Assembly (NCBI RefSeq): GCF_037975245.1
Contig: NC_092583.1
Location: 17,942,764 to 18,006,763, forward strand
DNA from: Apostichopus japonicus
Lineage: Eukaryota; Echinodermata; Holothuroidea; Aspidochirotida; Stichopodidae
DNA length: 64,000 nt
Reading direction: 5' to 3'
The position numbers were made by a program, and so were the translations under genes. The notes under the pieces are model-generated. The model was not told the origin of the DNA. It searched no databases and saw only the letters and a list, made by a program, of their open reading frames with translations. Below are positions 39,511 through 53,702 of this stretch, one piece after another (within the stretch, counting starts at the first letter, position 1; the number at the start of each line of letters is the position of its first letter).

Positions 39511-39945
39511 TTCCATTCCATCATTAGGTGAATGAGTTAGTGTGGGGTATCCCCCCTCTGTTCCATTATCAGGTGAATGAGTTAGGGTGGTCTACATCCT
39601 CCCTCCCCCATTTCATTATCAGGTGAATGAGTTAGGGTGGTCTATCCCCCCTCTGTTCCATTATCAGGTGAATGAGTTAGGGTGGTCTACATCCTCCCTC
39701 CCCCCATTCCATTATCAGGTGAATGAGTTAGGGTGGTCTATCCCCCCTCTGTTCCATTATCAGGTGAATGAGTTAGGGTGGTCTACATCCTCCCTCCCCC
39801 CCCCATTCCATTATCAGGTGAATGTGTTAGGGTTGGTCTGCCCCCCCCCCCTCTGTTCCATTACCAGGTGAATGAGTTAGGGTTGGTCTGCCCCACCCCC
39901 CCCCCTCTATTCCATTCCATTATCAGATAAATAAGTTAGGGTGGG
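39511..39945. repeat. Minisatellite, ~46-50 bp x 9, alternating variants
   Basis: The core TTCCATTATCAGGTGAATGA + GTTAGGGTGGTCT recurs about nine times. Two spacer types alternate, a TACATCCTCCCTCCCCC type and a ATCCCCCCTCTG type, giving a dimeric ~95-bp higher-order unit. The right edge is more divergent, with longer C runs. The short open frame with a repeated FHYQVNELGWS motif is a by-product of the repeat. Confidence 0.93.
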
Positions 39946-42900
39946 TTGATTCCTGCTTTGAAAGAGAGGTCTCTGAAGTTTTAAGAAATAAAATGTTGCA
40001 CTGTGGATCCCATCCAACTGTGCTAGTATCAGTTTACTACAGAGTCAATGAACCGCTTCAAGTACTTTACGACCATTGATCCCCGACAGATGAGAGAATC
40101 TATCGGGCTATAGCATAGCACATGTGCAAATACTATTGAAGCTGTATGATATGCCATGTAACTAGCTTCATTATCATTCTACAGGGACTGCATGACAGAT
40201 GGGGCAAAACTCACTGTGTATGCTAAATGCTTTGTTTAATACATCAAAATGGGGTATAATTAAACAGGGAGTTTGTTCTTTCAATTGGATTTTAATTAAA
40301 AAGTCCACAAGATCATGACAATAGTGGTATGAAGCATGACAGCATTTTCTATCATTATTTAGTCATTTGCCTTCATATGAAAATGAAATGTCAAATTAGA
40401 GTTGTTCAATATAGACAAAGAAACTTGATGCAAACAAGTGAACTATCATCCCTTGAGGGAAACTACACGCAGAAATCTATTCATTACATGGGCAAGGAAA
40501 TGTGAGAGAGCTGGTTAATATGATATCAAATATGTTTTATATCTTGATTTGTCGATAATGATGACATTTCATCTTGAATGTAAACAAATGACATCAACTA
40601 ACAGCACTTGATGTGTAATATCAATTAATATGTTCGCCTGGTGACTGATAATGATATCTCACTTTCAGTTACAGTCACGTACAGTTTTTTAAAAATGCAT
40701 GCAACATGGCAGAAAACCATAAAACAGAAAATAGTAAAGAAAAGAGGTAATATAAAGCAGCTAGATTTTCAATCATCAATTGTATGTTGGATTTTTTGAG
40801 AAACCCACTTACTTTTGGTCCAACTTAAGCATTTGTTTGTACTTCCTGATGACACATACGATTAATTTACGGCAGACCTTGACAAAACATGTATAAATTA
40901 CAGAATCTCAGCCTGGTGTTTAGTCATTCTTAATATTCTCATCTCTTCCATGAAGCTTGGCATTATGGATCATTTTATGGCCAAAAACCAATTTTGTGCA
41001 AATGTAAGTTGATGTAAGAGGATGGGCATAAGTGTTTGTTAGTGCTCTTATGAGAAGATAGAGAATGGTCAGGCAGAAATGACCTTTAATAGTGCACTTT
41101 AAATTATTGACAGCTATTGTGTCGGAAGATTAAAGTAAATTTAAAATCTTTTAAAATTTGTTGTTACTTAGCTTGGTTTGTGGATGAAATCAATTACAGT
41201 ACTTAACCTTTTAAAGAATAACATGGAATCTAAATTACTTAGGCTATTGATTGATATCTCTTAGAGTGAAAAGATCAAGTGTCCAAAATTTTCCAAAAAG
41301 AATTAGTTATCACTTATAATAATTTAACACAATAAATTAATTCTCACACAAGGTGCTGCTTGGAAACAGGTTTTCATTTACCAATGTGATAAATGTCATG
41401 ACTTGATAGAGATATGTGATACATGAACAACCAACTGGCATCATTATTTGACAGGTTGCCATGGCAATTCACATACATTGAAGTTAAGCTTGCCCAAATT
41501 ACAAGCTGCATTTATGACATGCTTGATGTAAGGTAGCACAACTAAATAGCAGTCCTTTGATATTGCCTGTACAAGATATACAGAACATGGAAATGATAGT
41601 AGGAACATAGATGTCAAAGAAGATCTGTGAAAGCATCTGCCTTTAAATCAAACAATATAAATAATTCAGCTTAGATAGCTGGAAGAGCTCTACAAGTAAT
41701 TTAGCTGCTAACTTATTTGCAAGATAAAATGCTTTGGTTGTCTGGTGCTTATCTAAAACAACACAAGCCAGCAAAGGCAGCCATGGAACTAATTTGCATG
41801 CATCTGCTTTTATCACCTTTACTTGTTGTCATGGTAACCCAATTTAGATCAGACATTATCAAGTAGTATGTGTACATTAGGTAAAACAATTTCCAGAATT
41901 CATCAATCACATAATTTTTCTAGTGTATTAATAGAGAATTTATTTTCCATCAGATGAACAATTCATGTGAATAAATCTTCACAATAAATAATTTTACTTT
42001 TCATAAGGTGTAGATTCATATTCTGAAACAGAAGGCAAACTTGAAATTGGGAGAAGTGGTGGCTTACTGTAGATGGGATAAGGTGTATTTGCATGTTTAG
42101 CAATGTCATCTAATACATATTAGATCATTTCCTAGTTGTGAACAACCTCAAGGAAAATGAAAAAAAACTTCAAGGTTATTAAAACATGCTGAGGTTTCAA
42201 CAGGTGACTGTGAATTTAGCTCCTAAGTTGTTTGTCAGGCGTAAAAATTTGCAATTATTGGTTGTTTACTTGTTTGTAACTAAATTTACGGGTCAGGATT
42301 GTCATCACCTTGGCCTTGAAAGCAAATCATAATTTATAGCTTGGGTGTTTATACATTGTTGGTGATTGTATTTGAATGCAATTAGGGAATTTTGCTTGAC
42401 TCCACTATCACAAGGATACAGCAAGATCAATAGTTTTTTTAAATTTTATTCTCGGTTGATGAATTCATTAAAAGAAAAAAATTCTTGTAAATATAGCCAA
42501 TAGTTGGCAATTTCACAGGTGAAAGGGACATACAAATTTAGTTAGTATGTACCACATTCACACCAAAGTGTTGTACAATAGAAAGGAGCTGATTATGAAG
42601 TGGAATTAGTTAGTTGATAGGTGTTATCTAGTTGTGGTTTCAGGCTTTTGAGCCATACCATTTCTAGTCAATTAAAAATTGTTTGTTCAAGTTCCAATGG
42701 GTGTTTCTTCTGTATTTGTTTTAATTTTGCCTGAATAAAGTCACAATTTGTTAAAGTATAGGTATTGCTTTCTGGACCAGCAATAATATCGCAAATAACA
42801 AGGTTTGAGGCAAAGAACTACAGGTACACACATTGTATCAACAATATTCTTGTATAATTATGGGCAAGCAGGACACAGTCACACAGTGTGAACTTTGAAT

Positions 42901-44578
42901 ACAATTATAATAATACAATGATTCAGTATTTCACACACTTTATATAAATAACATTAGAAAGTCTGATTTTAGAGACTTTCAGTAAAAGAAGGAAACATAA
43001 AAAAATAATTATCCCTAAATATCACATTATTGGTTGACAAGGTAGACAATGAAAAAAGAGCAAGTAATTCTGTATTACATTCAATTTTGCAAATGCAGCT
43101 TGGCTCTTGTAGATAACTTCTCTCCGGCAAGTGGTAAACTTGAAATCCTTTTAACAATATTGGTTCTTATTTATGTCGAAACTTTGTTAAATATAAATTT
43201 TTTCAATTCTGTATTTTTCTGTATGTGACAAGAAACATTCACATCAGACAGAGTGAGCTAGGGGTCATTATCCCTCAAGAGAAAATTACATCATAGCAAT
43301 TTTCTTGTCCAAAAATTTCCTTGAGGCAAGATTATGACAACCCCATAATGAGACAAAAACTCCATAATTCCCTTGGTAGCAGCATGGGACAAGTGTGGTC
43401 TCTTTTGGAATATGTACATAGATATCACAGCTATTGACAAACAGTGAAAGTAATCAAGCTAAAATGATGGGATTTAATAAATGGAATAAAATCAGCTTAC
43501 TTAAGTCATTCTCAACTGAAGCTACAAAGTTACATGTAATAAAAAGAAAAAGTTTGATAGAAAAGGGCTGACAGTTGAGTATTGTCTTGATTATTTTTGT
43601 GTCAACTTAAATACTTGTCAAACTGTTGGTATTCTTTTCATATTATATATACATAATAGCACCAAATTCCACAGACAAGGGCTTTGGTTGGGTGTTGTGG
43701 ACATGTGTCCTTTGAATTTCAGCCAAGTAGAAGTTAGTATTTTGTTTCATAGTTAAAGCAATCAAGTTGGTCAAATGAACCCTAAAAGTAACGGTAATAA
43801 AACTTAGTTTTTAAGCAATAGTTTCTTGATTAACTTTCTTATTCTGAACTGAAATAATTTTTAAGGTTGTTTTTCACTGTCAATTTGCACAATTTCAAAA
43901 GTTTTAAAGATTTATTAGCATGGAAGTATAGTCAGGCTATCATCAAATATTTACTGCCTAGATTTTTCAGACAAAATTTGACTAAGGGTGTCATTTTCAA
44001 TTAATGGAATGCCTTCAATGCTTTGGTGTTAGATTACTGTGTGTTTGACGTCATTGTCCATCGCCTCTCTGTCCATTATGACACAATCATCGCTTCCGGC
44101 CAATTATGTGGCATTCATGGAGACAGAGGTAAAGATAACATGCTTCAAAGAAACTTAAAGATAACATGCCTCAGAAGAAACTTACCTTGGGCTTATATTT
44201 CACCTCCATGATGATAACATCCTGGAAGGTTGAGAGATTCATAAATGATGAAAATATGATCAGCTACTTTTAAGGTCTACCAAGTTTCCATTTGGACAAC
44301 ATGTATTCTGAGTTTAGGTGGTTATTTTAAATGGAATTACACTTGCAATATTTCTTATGTTATTCTTTAAAAACACTTATTAAGTATCACCCGCTTTATT
44401 AGCTACTCAAACATAACAAAGAAACAACATGTAAATAGAATAATAAAAAAACTCAAGTAATGTAAATGTTTTATCATTATAACTGTACTGTATTAAAGAT
44501 TGAAAGTTAAAATAGCAAAATGATATATCTGGTAAAGATAAGTGGAAGGGACAAGGGAAGGAAAAATTCATGTAAAGA

Positions 44579-44976
44579 GATGTATCTGTAACAGTGGACT
44601 TGATTTTATCATGTTTGCATGCTTAATTTATAGTATCAAGTTATATAGTGGATATTATCCCATGATATTGTCTTTGTAGACTTATGGATTAAAATAAAAT
44701 GAGGTTTGTTTTCTTTCATTTTATAAGCAATTTCATCAGTTCTATCACAAATTTTGAATCACCTCTTTGTACATATAGATGTATCTGTAACAGTGGACTT
44801 GATTTTATCATGTTTGCATGCTTAATTTATAGTATCAAGTTATATAGTGGATATTATCCCATGATATTGTCTTTGTAGACTTATGGATTAAAATAAAATG
44901 AGGTTTGTTTTCTTTCATTTTATAAGCAATTTCATCAGTTCTATCACAAATTTTGAATCACCTCTTTGTACATATA
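44579..44976. repeat. 199-bp perfect tandem duplication
   Basis: Two adjacent 199-bp copies (44,579-44,777 and 44,778-44,976) look identical base for base. Both begin GATGTATCTGTAACAGTGG and end CTCTTTGTACATATA. No third copy is visible. Identity over 199 bp of otherwise unique sequence means either a very recent duplication or an assembly artefact. Confidence 0.93.
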
Positions 44977-47900
44977 GGTAAGGGATGGTCTGTGACGATT
45001 TAATCAGTTAAGCATCTGTAGAGAAAATGACATCATTAATAGCAATCTTGGTCAATTTACTTTATCCACAAAATCTAGGCCAAGGAAAATGATCAGTGAT
45101 CCCATGTTGTGTTTTCTCTTGACTCTGGGCAAGATTTGCTGCTCTTATTGCTTTCATTTATCAACTAAATGTCTGGCCTTGTCAGTTGCATGGTTGTTCA
45201 TTTCAACCATGAGATGTTTTAAATATGTTGATGAGGAAGGAAGGAGGGCAGGGGATGGAGGGTGATGGGGACAAGCAGTCCATTAAGATATTTCATCACT
45301 CTTTGCATATATGTGTTTTGTTATTATGATAAGGAAAAGATATAGTAGAAGAAGGATGGATGGTCATCTTCTCTACCTGGAGAATCTGGCAATCATATAA
45401 AAATAGGAAGAATTCAGAGAAGAGGCAGTTAATTAACTTCAGACAGATATTTTTGATACGTTTTAGAGTAAGTTTTTTTAAATAATTTGAGCAAATCTGG
45501 TTTTGAGCAAATGTGTGAGAATTAGATTATGAAGAAAGAACTTGTATTTGACAAGAAAGTTGATGTTAGTGTTACATTGTTACTGAATAAGCCGACTGCT
45601 ACAGTAGCAGGGTGTGTGTGTAACTCAAGGAGTTTTTGAACTTGGACCCTGGGTCCCCTCAAATTTGATGAGCAGTGTTGGATCTTTGGGGAGTGTTTGT
45701 CATGCTCCTGTAATATATGGTCTGTAATGTATTCTTTGAGTTTGTGATAAATGTGTCCAGGTGTGTCAAATATACTACATGATACCATGGGATGTGCTAA
45801 AAGTTGTGCAGTAGTATTTGATTGCTCAAGCTTGAATATGAAGGGAAAAGATAAATCCAGTCAGTTTAAATTTGGATCAGTGCATACATACTTAGCTTTA
45901 CAGTGTCTTGAATGTGTTCCTGTAATGATTACAGATTTGTGAGTTATTGAGGAGTACAGTCATTAAACATATGTTTGCTAATCTTTGCAGAAAAAAGATT
46001 ACACTTCTAGTTACAATTTGTGACATATCACAGATTGGATGAAAACAATAGATTGTGTGAGAGGAGGTGAGAATTAAAAAATACAGGGAAGCACTTCAGA
46101 ATTTCAAAAATTAAAATTTGAAACAGCTTTTCATGTAATAAGTGAAAAGTTATTTAAATTAGAATACTGACCTTAAATTTGAGGATTGTCCTTTAATGAT
46201 TGTTACTTTAATATGTTAGTTTTAGGTGGCATGCATCCAACTTTCAATGGCAGCCTCTTGTGACATATTTCCTAAACAATGACAATAATGTTATATAGTG
46301 ACAGGTGCTGTAGAGCACTTTCCATTAACCTGGAAGCTGTCATCTTGCCTGTGGCTATTTCCTGGTGCAGCTTCTTCAGTTACTCACCAAAAAGATGATT
46401 TTCTTCCAGAATTAATATTGGGCAACTAGAGCAGTATTGCATATATTCTGAAATATAGGCCACCACTTTTAATATTGCTGGTGGATAGGTTCTTTTCGAA
46501 GATCTTTAAACTGACAGAACTAATAATGCAATACTTAATATAACCATAGTCAGATAATTAGCATTAACAAAATAATTAATCATAAAAATGAACAATACAT
46601 GAACTCAGAAGTGAAACTAGTGATACTCTTCTTACTATCTCTCCTACAGCATATTTATTAACTGCTGAATTCTGTCCTCAGAAAGAAGGAATGAACTTCT
46701 GAATTGGGAAAGTAATATAAAGAAAAGAAGGAAGGAAGTAATCAAATGAAACCAAAATAAAACCCATCTTAGTTTTGTGAAATGTTTATTTCAGTCATAG
46801 CCTACTATCTTTTTGCAACCAGGGAAAATGTCAGAAGCCTTACAGCTTTGATAGAAACATACTATCTTTCAGAAATATTAAATGGTGACCAAACGAGAAT
46901 TGCATCTCAGAGCAAGGCAGTTAATTCTGAGCAATTTCTGCTAGGATAATCTACCTTGTGTAATAGAATTTAATACACTTGGTTTGAGGTAAAGTACAGT
47001 TCATTAGATTTACAGCGGAAATTTTTTGGATTAAGTATATGATCAGTTTCCCTGCAGTAGGCTGAATAACTATCTGGACGGGAGGTCTCTCTCTCTCTAT
47101 TTCACCTTCTTGTTAATATCAATCGTTTTGACTAAGGGGTTTTAGTGAAATGACATTTCCATTACGTAGAGAAGTCTCACATAAAACTTCCTGCTGATTT
47201 CATGTGGATGAAGTGTGACTGTTTATTTTTCAAATTTGCCGCAGGAAATGAAAAACTTGAAAAATATGTCTGCTTATTTTATTCTTGGATCAGACTTGAT
47301 CAATAATCTATCAATGTTTGTTTGTGCCTGTAGTGTGTTTTGTTTTGTTTTTGATTGTCTGTACAATGTAGTGTATTTATTGAATGTGTTTGCATGCATC
47401 GATTTGAAAACATAAGATATGAATAGAAACAACAAAATAAAAGGAGAAAAGAGAATATATGAATGGAAAGAGATTGATATTGTGAGAAGGCAAAGTTGGG
47501 GTGTATGTAACTAAAAGATATTACATCTGATTGGGTAGAAGGGTACATTTCTGTTTTCTATTGGAGATCACATTTGAAGCTATTCCTATTTTATGGCATC
47601 TCTTGTACATCTGTTTCATAGCTGCTCAAATACTTTGTTTCATAAAATGCCAGTCACTAAACCTCGGCTACAATACTTCTGTAGAAGACAGCTATCTAGA
47701 CCTACAGCATAAATCATCCATAGATGATATCACATCAATGCCTTATTTACCCACAAACAACTGAACTCAAGTTAAATTTTCATGGAGAATGTAGGTTTAT
47801 TAGAGGATTCTTACATGATTTTGATGAGAACAGAGATATAGTTCAAAGTATTCTTATAGAACAAGTCAAAAGATGTCAGTGCAAAATGGTTAGATGTTAT

Positions 47901-48156
47901 ATGTAAGCTTATGATGTGAGTTCTGTATTGGTAGTTAACTACTCAATGTATGCCTCTATGAAAGCGTTATCCACCTTACCTGCTAGTAATAAGTCATCTT
48001 AGTCATTTGGTGAATGTTAAGATATCATATGTCTGTGCTCGAAGATTTAAGTTTTTGTAATCAATTTATTATTGCTGTGGCATTGGCAAGTAGGGCTATC
48101 ACCAACTTGTTGTAGTACATGCCTATGTGATAGCACATTTTTGAAACATTCTATAA

Positions 48157-48256
48157 AGTCACTTGAAGTATATGGCACACTCAGTGGTACATTTCACCTC
48201 AGAGGTAGTCACTTAAAGTATATGGTACACTCAGTGGTACATTTCACCTCAGGGGT
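48157..48256. repeat. 50-bp tandem duplication
   Basis: Two 50-bp copies (48,157 and 48,207) share AGTCACTT[G/A]AAGTATATGG and CACTCAGTGGTACATTTCAC, with three or four differences. Confidence 0.88.
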
Positions 48257-50384
48257 GGCCATTAGCCGCATAGTTTGAAATGACTTATAGACAACAGCAG
48301 AGAGGCTGGATTTCATTCAAAATATATTACTATATAATAAATCAGTCACTTTTGTTGATCAGAACATCAAACATTGCTGATGAGTGTAATATAGAAGGGG
48401 AGCAATGTACACTTAAGGATTGCAAGAAAATGTTTGTAGACCAGTTAGATTGAATGAAAAACAGGTGAATGTGAATATATCATAAATGCCGAAATAATTC
48501 AAATACTACAAAGGTAATTGAGAAATCTCGATTTTGGCAGTATTGAGAATGTTCTCAAATGTCTCAGTAAATTTGTCACTTAAAATTATTTCAACTTCAC
48601 CACTGAAATGTTTTATTTTGGGCAGTGAAATGTGAGGATACATCCTTTACCTTTTTTTTTTAATGAAAATTGAAACAGTTAGATGAGATTATAATGGACA
48701 ATTATCTATACATTACAAGTGTACAAGGTAAGATGAGATGAAGTAAATCAAAATATAGACAGCATTTACCAAATCTATAGATAAATTAAACTTGTTTTTT
48801 ATACTGTTTTATTTAGAGGTTTATTTCATATATAACAGAATTATTTAAATGTCTTTTAGTAGCCATCGCATTATTTGGTGCTTTGCGTAAGTATATGCCA
48901 GAGATATATGATTTATTGCTACTATTGTAAAGTAATGTAAAAATGCACATCGATGAAACTCAGAACAAGACCCAAACTGGACCAACCTCAATCAAAAATT
49001 GATAAAGCTGATGAGGAAGGCTGATATAAAGTTATGCTTAAATATAGATCAAGAAAAGAAGTGAATGTGTAAGTTTTGTTCAGATTAATACAGTCACATG
49101 TGTACTGTGAAAACTTAATACCATCATTTAGGAAGAAAAACCCAAATTACCCACAGTGCAATCAATTAGTTTGAGCAATCCCAAGTTTCTCACCCTTTGT
49201 TGATGTTTTTAAAAGGAAGCTTTTTGCAGCAGAAACATGAGAGGTTTGTCCCTCTACAGATTGCCTCCTTTGTCGCAAGTCAGTAAAAATCTGTTGTGCA
49301 ATTTATCTTAGTTTTATGTTATCATCACAAATTTTGTGATAGTGTGATAGAAGAAGACAGAAATGGGCAAGGGATGTGAAGGGCAAAGGGGCCCCTCGCA
49401 AACGTAACTTCAAGACAAAGTAAATTATAGGTGGAGAGTTACAAATAAATAAAATGTCACTTTAAATCCTAGCACCTGCAAACTATGGAAGTGATGCAAA
49501 TTGTCAATCCCAAGTCGGAGTAGGTCAAAGCTTTTTAGCATTCCTCAATAGTTATCTCATGACAGCTCATGACAAACTTCACACACAGTATATCTTTAGT
49601 TCAAATCTGCTTCTCTTTCTTCATTTTATAAATCCTGTTTCACTAGAGAGGATTTCAACCTTGATGATTTCTTCCTCTCTTTTATTTTCTTTATTTCTTT
49701 ATTTGCCTTTGCCTGGTTTAGCAATCTAGTCGACCTTGAACTAGTTTACTTTTGAATACCAAAAGTATGCAACGTTAATTCAGATCCATTGGGTTAAAGG
49801 TTTTAAGCATTGATGTGTTCTAAAAGGAAAGCTCTGATTGGGCAGGTTAAGAAGAAACAAGATTTTTCCAAAGTGAAAGTATGAAAACAAATTTACACGC
49901 TTGGATTCTATAATCTACACTCACAAAATGTATGGGATGGTCACATTATATACTTGGACATTTAAATCAATTATTGCTGCAGCTTTTCCTGTTTCAAGAA
50001 TGAAATGGAACATTGCTTAAAGACTATTTTCCTTCATATTAGATTAAACAAATTTGTAGTGGAATCTTAAAAATGCAAATTTGTTCTTACCCCAAAATGT
50101 GCAATTGTTAGCAGGTAATTTGACCTCCAGTTAATTGAGCATAATAAGTTTGATCATAATAACATTAGCACTGATACTAGCTTATACTGGTCAGCTAGGT
50201 GTGTACTGTTGTAGAGTTGTAAATTATTATACCTAAGCAAAACATTTTGACTTAAGACATTCATGAGAAATTAAAAGGGTTTACGCACAAAAAAAAGTGT
50301 GTAAGATCATTCAGAAATACTAGCTGCTATCCTATCAGCAACTGTATTTCTATGGCACAAGAAAGTTAAACATCTATATTGAGA

Positions 50385-50996
50385 GATATGTCTGCAGACG
50401 GGGAATTCCACGAGACCGAAGGTCCGCGAGACCGAAGGTCCGCGAGACCGAAGGTCTGTGAGACCGAAGGTCCGTGAGACCGAATTTTCGCGAGCTGATG
50501 GTCCGCGAGACCGATGGTCTATGGATGGTCCTTCGATCGTAACTAGCCTTTTTAATTAGAGGGGCTTCAGAGGGGGTCAAAGAGATTGACAAGGGGGGCA
50601 ATATTGTTTAAAATAGAGTATCACTATATCCAATTATTAAGTTATATTGCATTCTAAAATTTCATTTGGGGTAGCAGGGGGGGCAAGACTTTTGAGAGCC
50701 GGGGCTTTCTCCCCCTGCAACCCCCCTGGTTACGCCACTGGTGGAGGCCTAGTATCAATGCAAGCCGCCCCAGCCCCTTGTGCAAGTCACTGGTATCCAC
50801 TATGAAAAGAAATGGCTGTAAATTGTTTTTATTACGCACTTTATCAACATAATATTACCGGTAGTAATATTTGTCTTACCACTATTATAGGCCTAGTATA
50901 ATAGTTTCGGTCTCGCGGGCCTATTAATAGTTTCGGTCTCGCAGATCTTCAGTCTCGCAGACCTTCGGTCTCGTGCCCTGTAACCTGCAGACATGC
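50385..50996. mobile_element. Foldback-type DNA transposon (non-autonomous)
   Basis: The ends are inverted copies of ATGTCTGCAG (50,388 and 50,994) followed inward by CACGAGACCGAAGGTC on both sides. The left arm contains seven tandem 16-bp units (CGAGACCGAAGGTCCG and variants, 50,411-50,522). The right arm (about 50,906-50,975) has four in inverted orientation. A 7-bp direct repeat ATTGAGA flanks the element at 50,378-50,384 and 50,997-51,003, a good candidate target-site duplication. The core (about 50,530-50,900) is non-coding and includes a CCCCCCTGGTTACGCCACTGG stretch of a kind often seen in dispersed invertebrate repeats. No transposase is present. Confidence 0.75.
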
Positions 50997-52704
50997 ATTG
51001 AGATTAGTGCCTTCACATATATACCAACAGTAAGCATTGATATTGGGTTATTTTGTTATTTTCAACATTATAGCAACATGTTGTGTTCCAAACAGTTGTA
51101 AATACAGATGATAGTAAAGTTTTAATTGCCATATAGTGGATTCATAAGTTACTTATTTCCATTCAGTTTTATACACGTGTATTAAGATCTAGCTTTGATG
51201 CTTGCTATGCATACTGTACACAAGAATTCTCCATGAAGCCATTGAAGGGAAATATTCCTTTTGACCATCCCCATGAACCTTTTCTCAAGAGGAGAGTACT
51301 CAGATAGGAAACTAAATGTCAAGAAAGAAAGACAAAATAAGATTGAAAACACAGCAATGGTGACTGCTGCTATATTTACACATACTTATTCTTTGGTCCA
51401 TCAATCAAAGTTTAATGTTACAGTGTTGATCTCCCATTGGGAATCCTATATTACTGTGGTAAAGTGTATTGTCTGTCAGTATCTATTCTGTAATATGAAA
51501 AGAAAGACATTGTGTAGTGCCATGGAATTTAAAGGAATATATGTAGATGAATAGATGTCAGCAACTCTTAACTGTTCACCTATTTGTGCAAGGGTCTTTG
51601 TTTCGCTATAAATATTGAACCATAATTATCTCTTGAAAAAGTAATATCTTAAAAAATGAAAATTGTTGTAAATGCCTAGAAGCAAGATATCTTAGGTCTG
51701 CTCTCTGAAGATAACCTGGTTAAATCACAAGAAGAAAACATATAAACAAAATATTGCATATTAAATGATACTTGTCCAAAGATATCCTTAGTTTTAAGTG
51801 TTTTATTCAACTGTAATACATAGTACAAATGTGCCTACTTATTTTACAGTGCATTTGTAGGGTGGACTTTCTATTAAGTTAGGTCTAAAACAGTACAACC
51901 CTTTTTGGACTCTTTTGCAGCTTCAAGAACTGTCTGACAAATTATTTTGTTGAATAGAAATTGTTCTGCTTTGGTTTCTTTCCGAGGTGTAATTTTCAGT
52001 ATCATGTGGCACCCAGATGAGGTAGAGTTACTCTACATAATCCTCCCTCAAGTTCTGGGCTACAATCTTTGAACTGGTCATTGATTTGGCTAAGTAGTAC
52101 AAATTGTTTTGATAAGTTTCATGCTATTGATTGTTTGGTTCAGTTATCTGAGCTATGTTTTTTTTTGGTTTTCATTAGAAACAGAGCGGCTAGTTCATAG
52201 GAAATATTGAAGCTGTCACCACTATTGAACATCTACGTTGTTTTACTAGCCCAGTTTTGTGGTTCCAACTGTTAACAGTGACAGCTGGTTTTATCATGTT
52301 TATGTAATTATTTGACTTTGATTAGCCAGTCTTGTGAAACAACTTAAAGTGTGATCTAGTGATAAAGAAGGCTAATCACATCTATAGCCTTTCACTGTAG
52401 TAACTTCACTCTTTTCTGCCAGGGTAAGTGAGGATCTCATGTCTTTTAGTTGTAGCTTGTCGGGGCAGCGATCATCTAAGGTATCTCAAGAATGTGATGG
52501 ATCTGATGTTTAGATGCTAAGACTTGGAACCTGCTTAAAGTTTGGAGAGAATGGACAGTCTTGATCCTCACTTCTGATGTGGACAAAGTCTGAAACCCGT
52601 TTGGGGCTCTGTGTTATTGCTTTGTGATTCCTTGCCAGAGGCAGAAGGAATCTATGCGATGGTGATGGCATGTGTGTTTGTGTGTGTGTATATATGTGAC
52701 ACTT

Positions 52705-53000
52705 CCTTGTAAATACCATAACTCAAAAAGTTTATGTTGGATTAACTTCATACTTGGTATGTGGATCTGTCTTATTGAATACAAGAACCATATTCTTTTC
52801 TGTGAAGTTCAATGGTCATTTGGGGTCAACACAGGTCAAAGTCTGTAAAACCATGTAAGCATGATAACTCAAAAAGTGCATATTTGTTGAACTTCATATT
52901 AGTATGTAGAACCAGCTTAGTGAGTGCAAGAACCCTATCATATTTGTTAAGGTCAAAGGTCAACATGTGTCAAAGTTTGTAATCCTTGTTAACTCCAAAA
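52705..53000. repeat. Dispersed-type tandem repeat, ~125-146 bp, 2 copies plus partial
   Basis: ATAACTCAAAAAGT, AACTTCATA..AGTATGT and GAAGTTCAATGGTCATTTGG-type blocks recur at about 52,718 and 52,864. A third start (GTTAACTCCAAAATTT) lies at about 52,988. The order of blocks, including GTCAAAGGTCA, parallels the ~130-bp half-units at 3,938-4,611, so both probably belong to one dispersed family. Confidence 0.75.
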
Positions 53001-53318
53001 TTTAAAGCTACAATTAATAAGTGAGCTCTATCATGATATGATTTCCTTTTGGTGAACATAGTTTGGTCAACTTCAGTTTAGTTTAGTGAACTGGCCCAAT
53101 ATTAATTAAAAGAGATCTCAAGTGATCTTCAACTGTACATATAGTCATCCAGGAAATGAAATCTGCTTGTCCCCAATAATGAACAACAGTTAATGATTTA
53201 CAGATGAACAAATAATTTTATCAAACCTGAAATATATTAAAAGTCAATTATTCATGCACAGGAATACATCCTGTGTCCAAAGGTTCAGAAAACTGTATGA
53301 CAAGACATAACAAACAAT

Positions 53319-53620
53319 CTGACAAGGTGCCTCACATTTATTCAGATTTCAAACATTTCACAAGAATAAAACTAGAAAAGGTGAATCCAAAAACAAGCTG
53401 ACAAGGTGCCTCACATTTATTCAAATCTCAAATATTTCACAAGCATAAAAACTAGAAAAGGTGAATCCAAAAAGAATCCCTCACATTTATTCAAATCTCA
53501 AACATTTCACAAGAATAAAACTAGAAAAGATGAATCCAAAAACAGTCTTACAAAGTGCCTCACATTTATTCAAATCTCAAACATTTCACAAGAATAAAAC
53601 TAGGAAAGGTGAATCCAACA
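53319..53620. repeat. Minisatellite, ~70-79 bp x 4
   Basis: Each unit has CCTCACATTTATTCAAATCT, CAAACATTTCACAAGAATAA and AACTAGAAAAGGTGAATCC. The CCTCAC anchors are spaced about 79, 70 and 79 bp, and the third copy lacks CTGACAAGGTG. It ends about 80 bp from the minus-strand relic. Confidence 0.9.
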
Positions 53621-53702
53621 TTTAACAAGGTGAAGCTTTGACAAGAAAGAAGAAATCCTCAAAATGAAGGCCTTCAGAGTTACTTAATTGAGCAATTGTT
53701 AT

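Noticed and set aside
39587-39871. 94-codon frame with FHYQVNELGWS repeats
   Set aside because: It is a by-product of the ~48-bp minisatellite with variable C runs.
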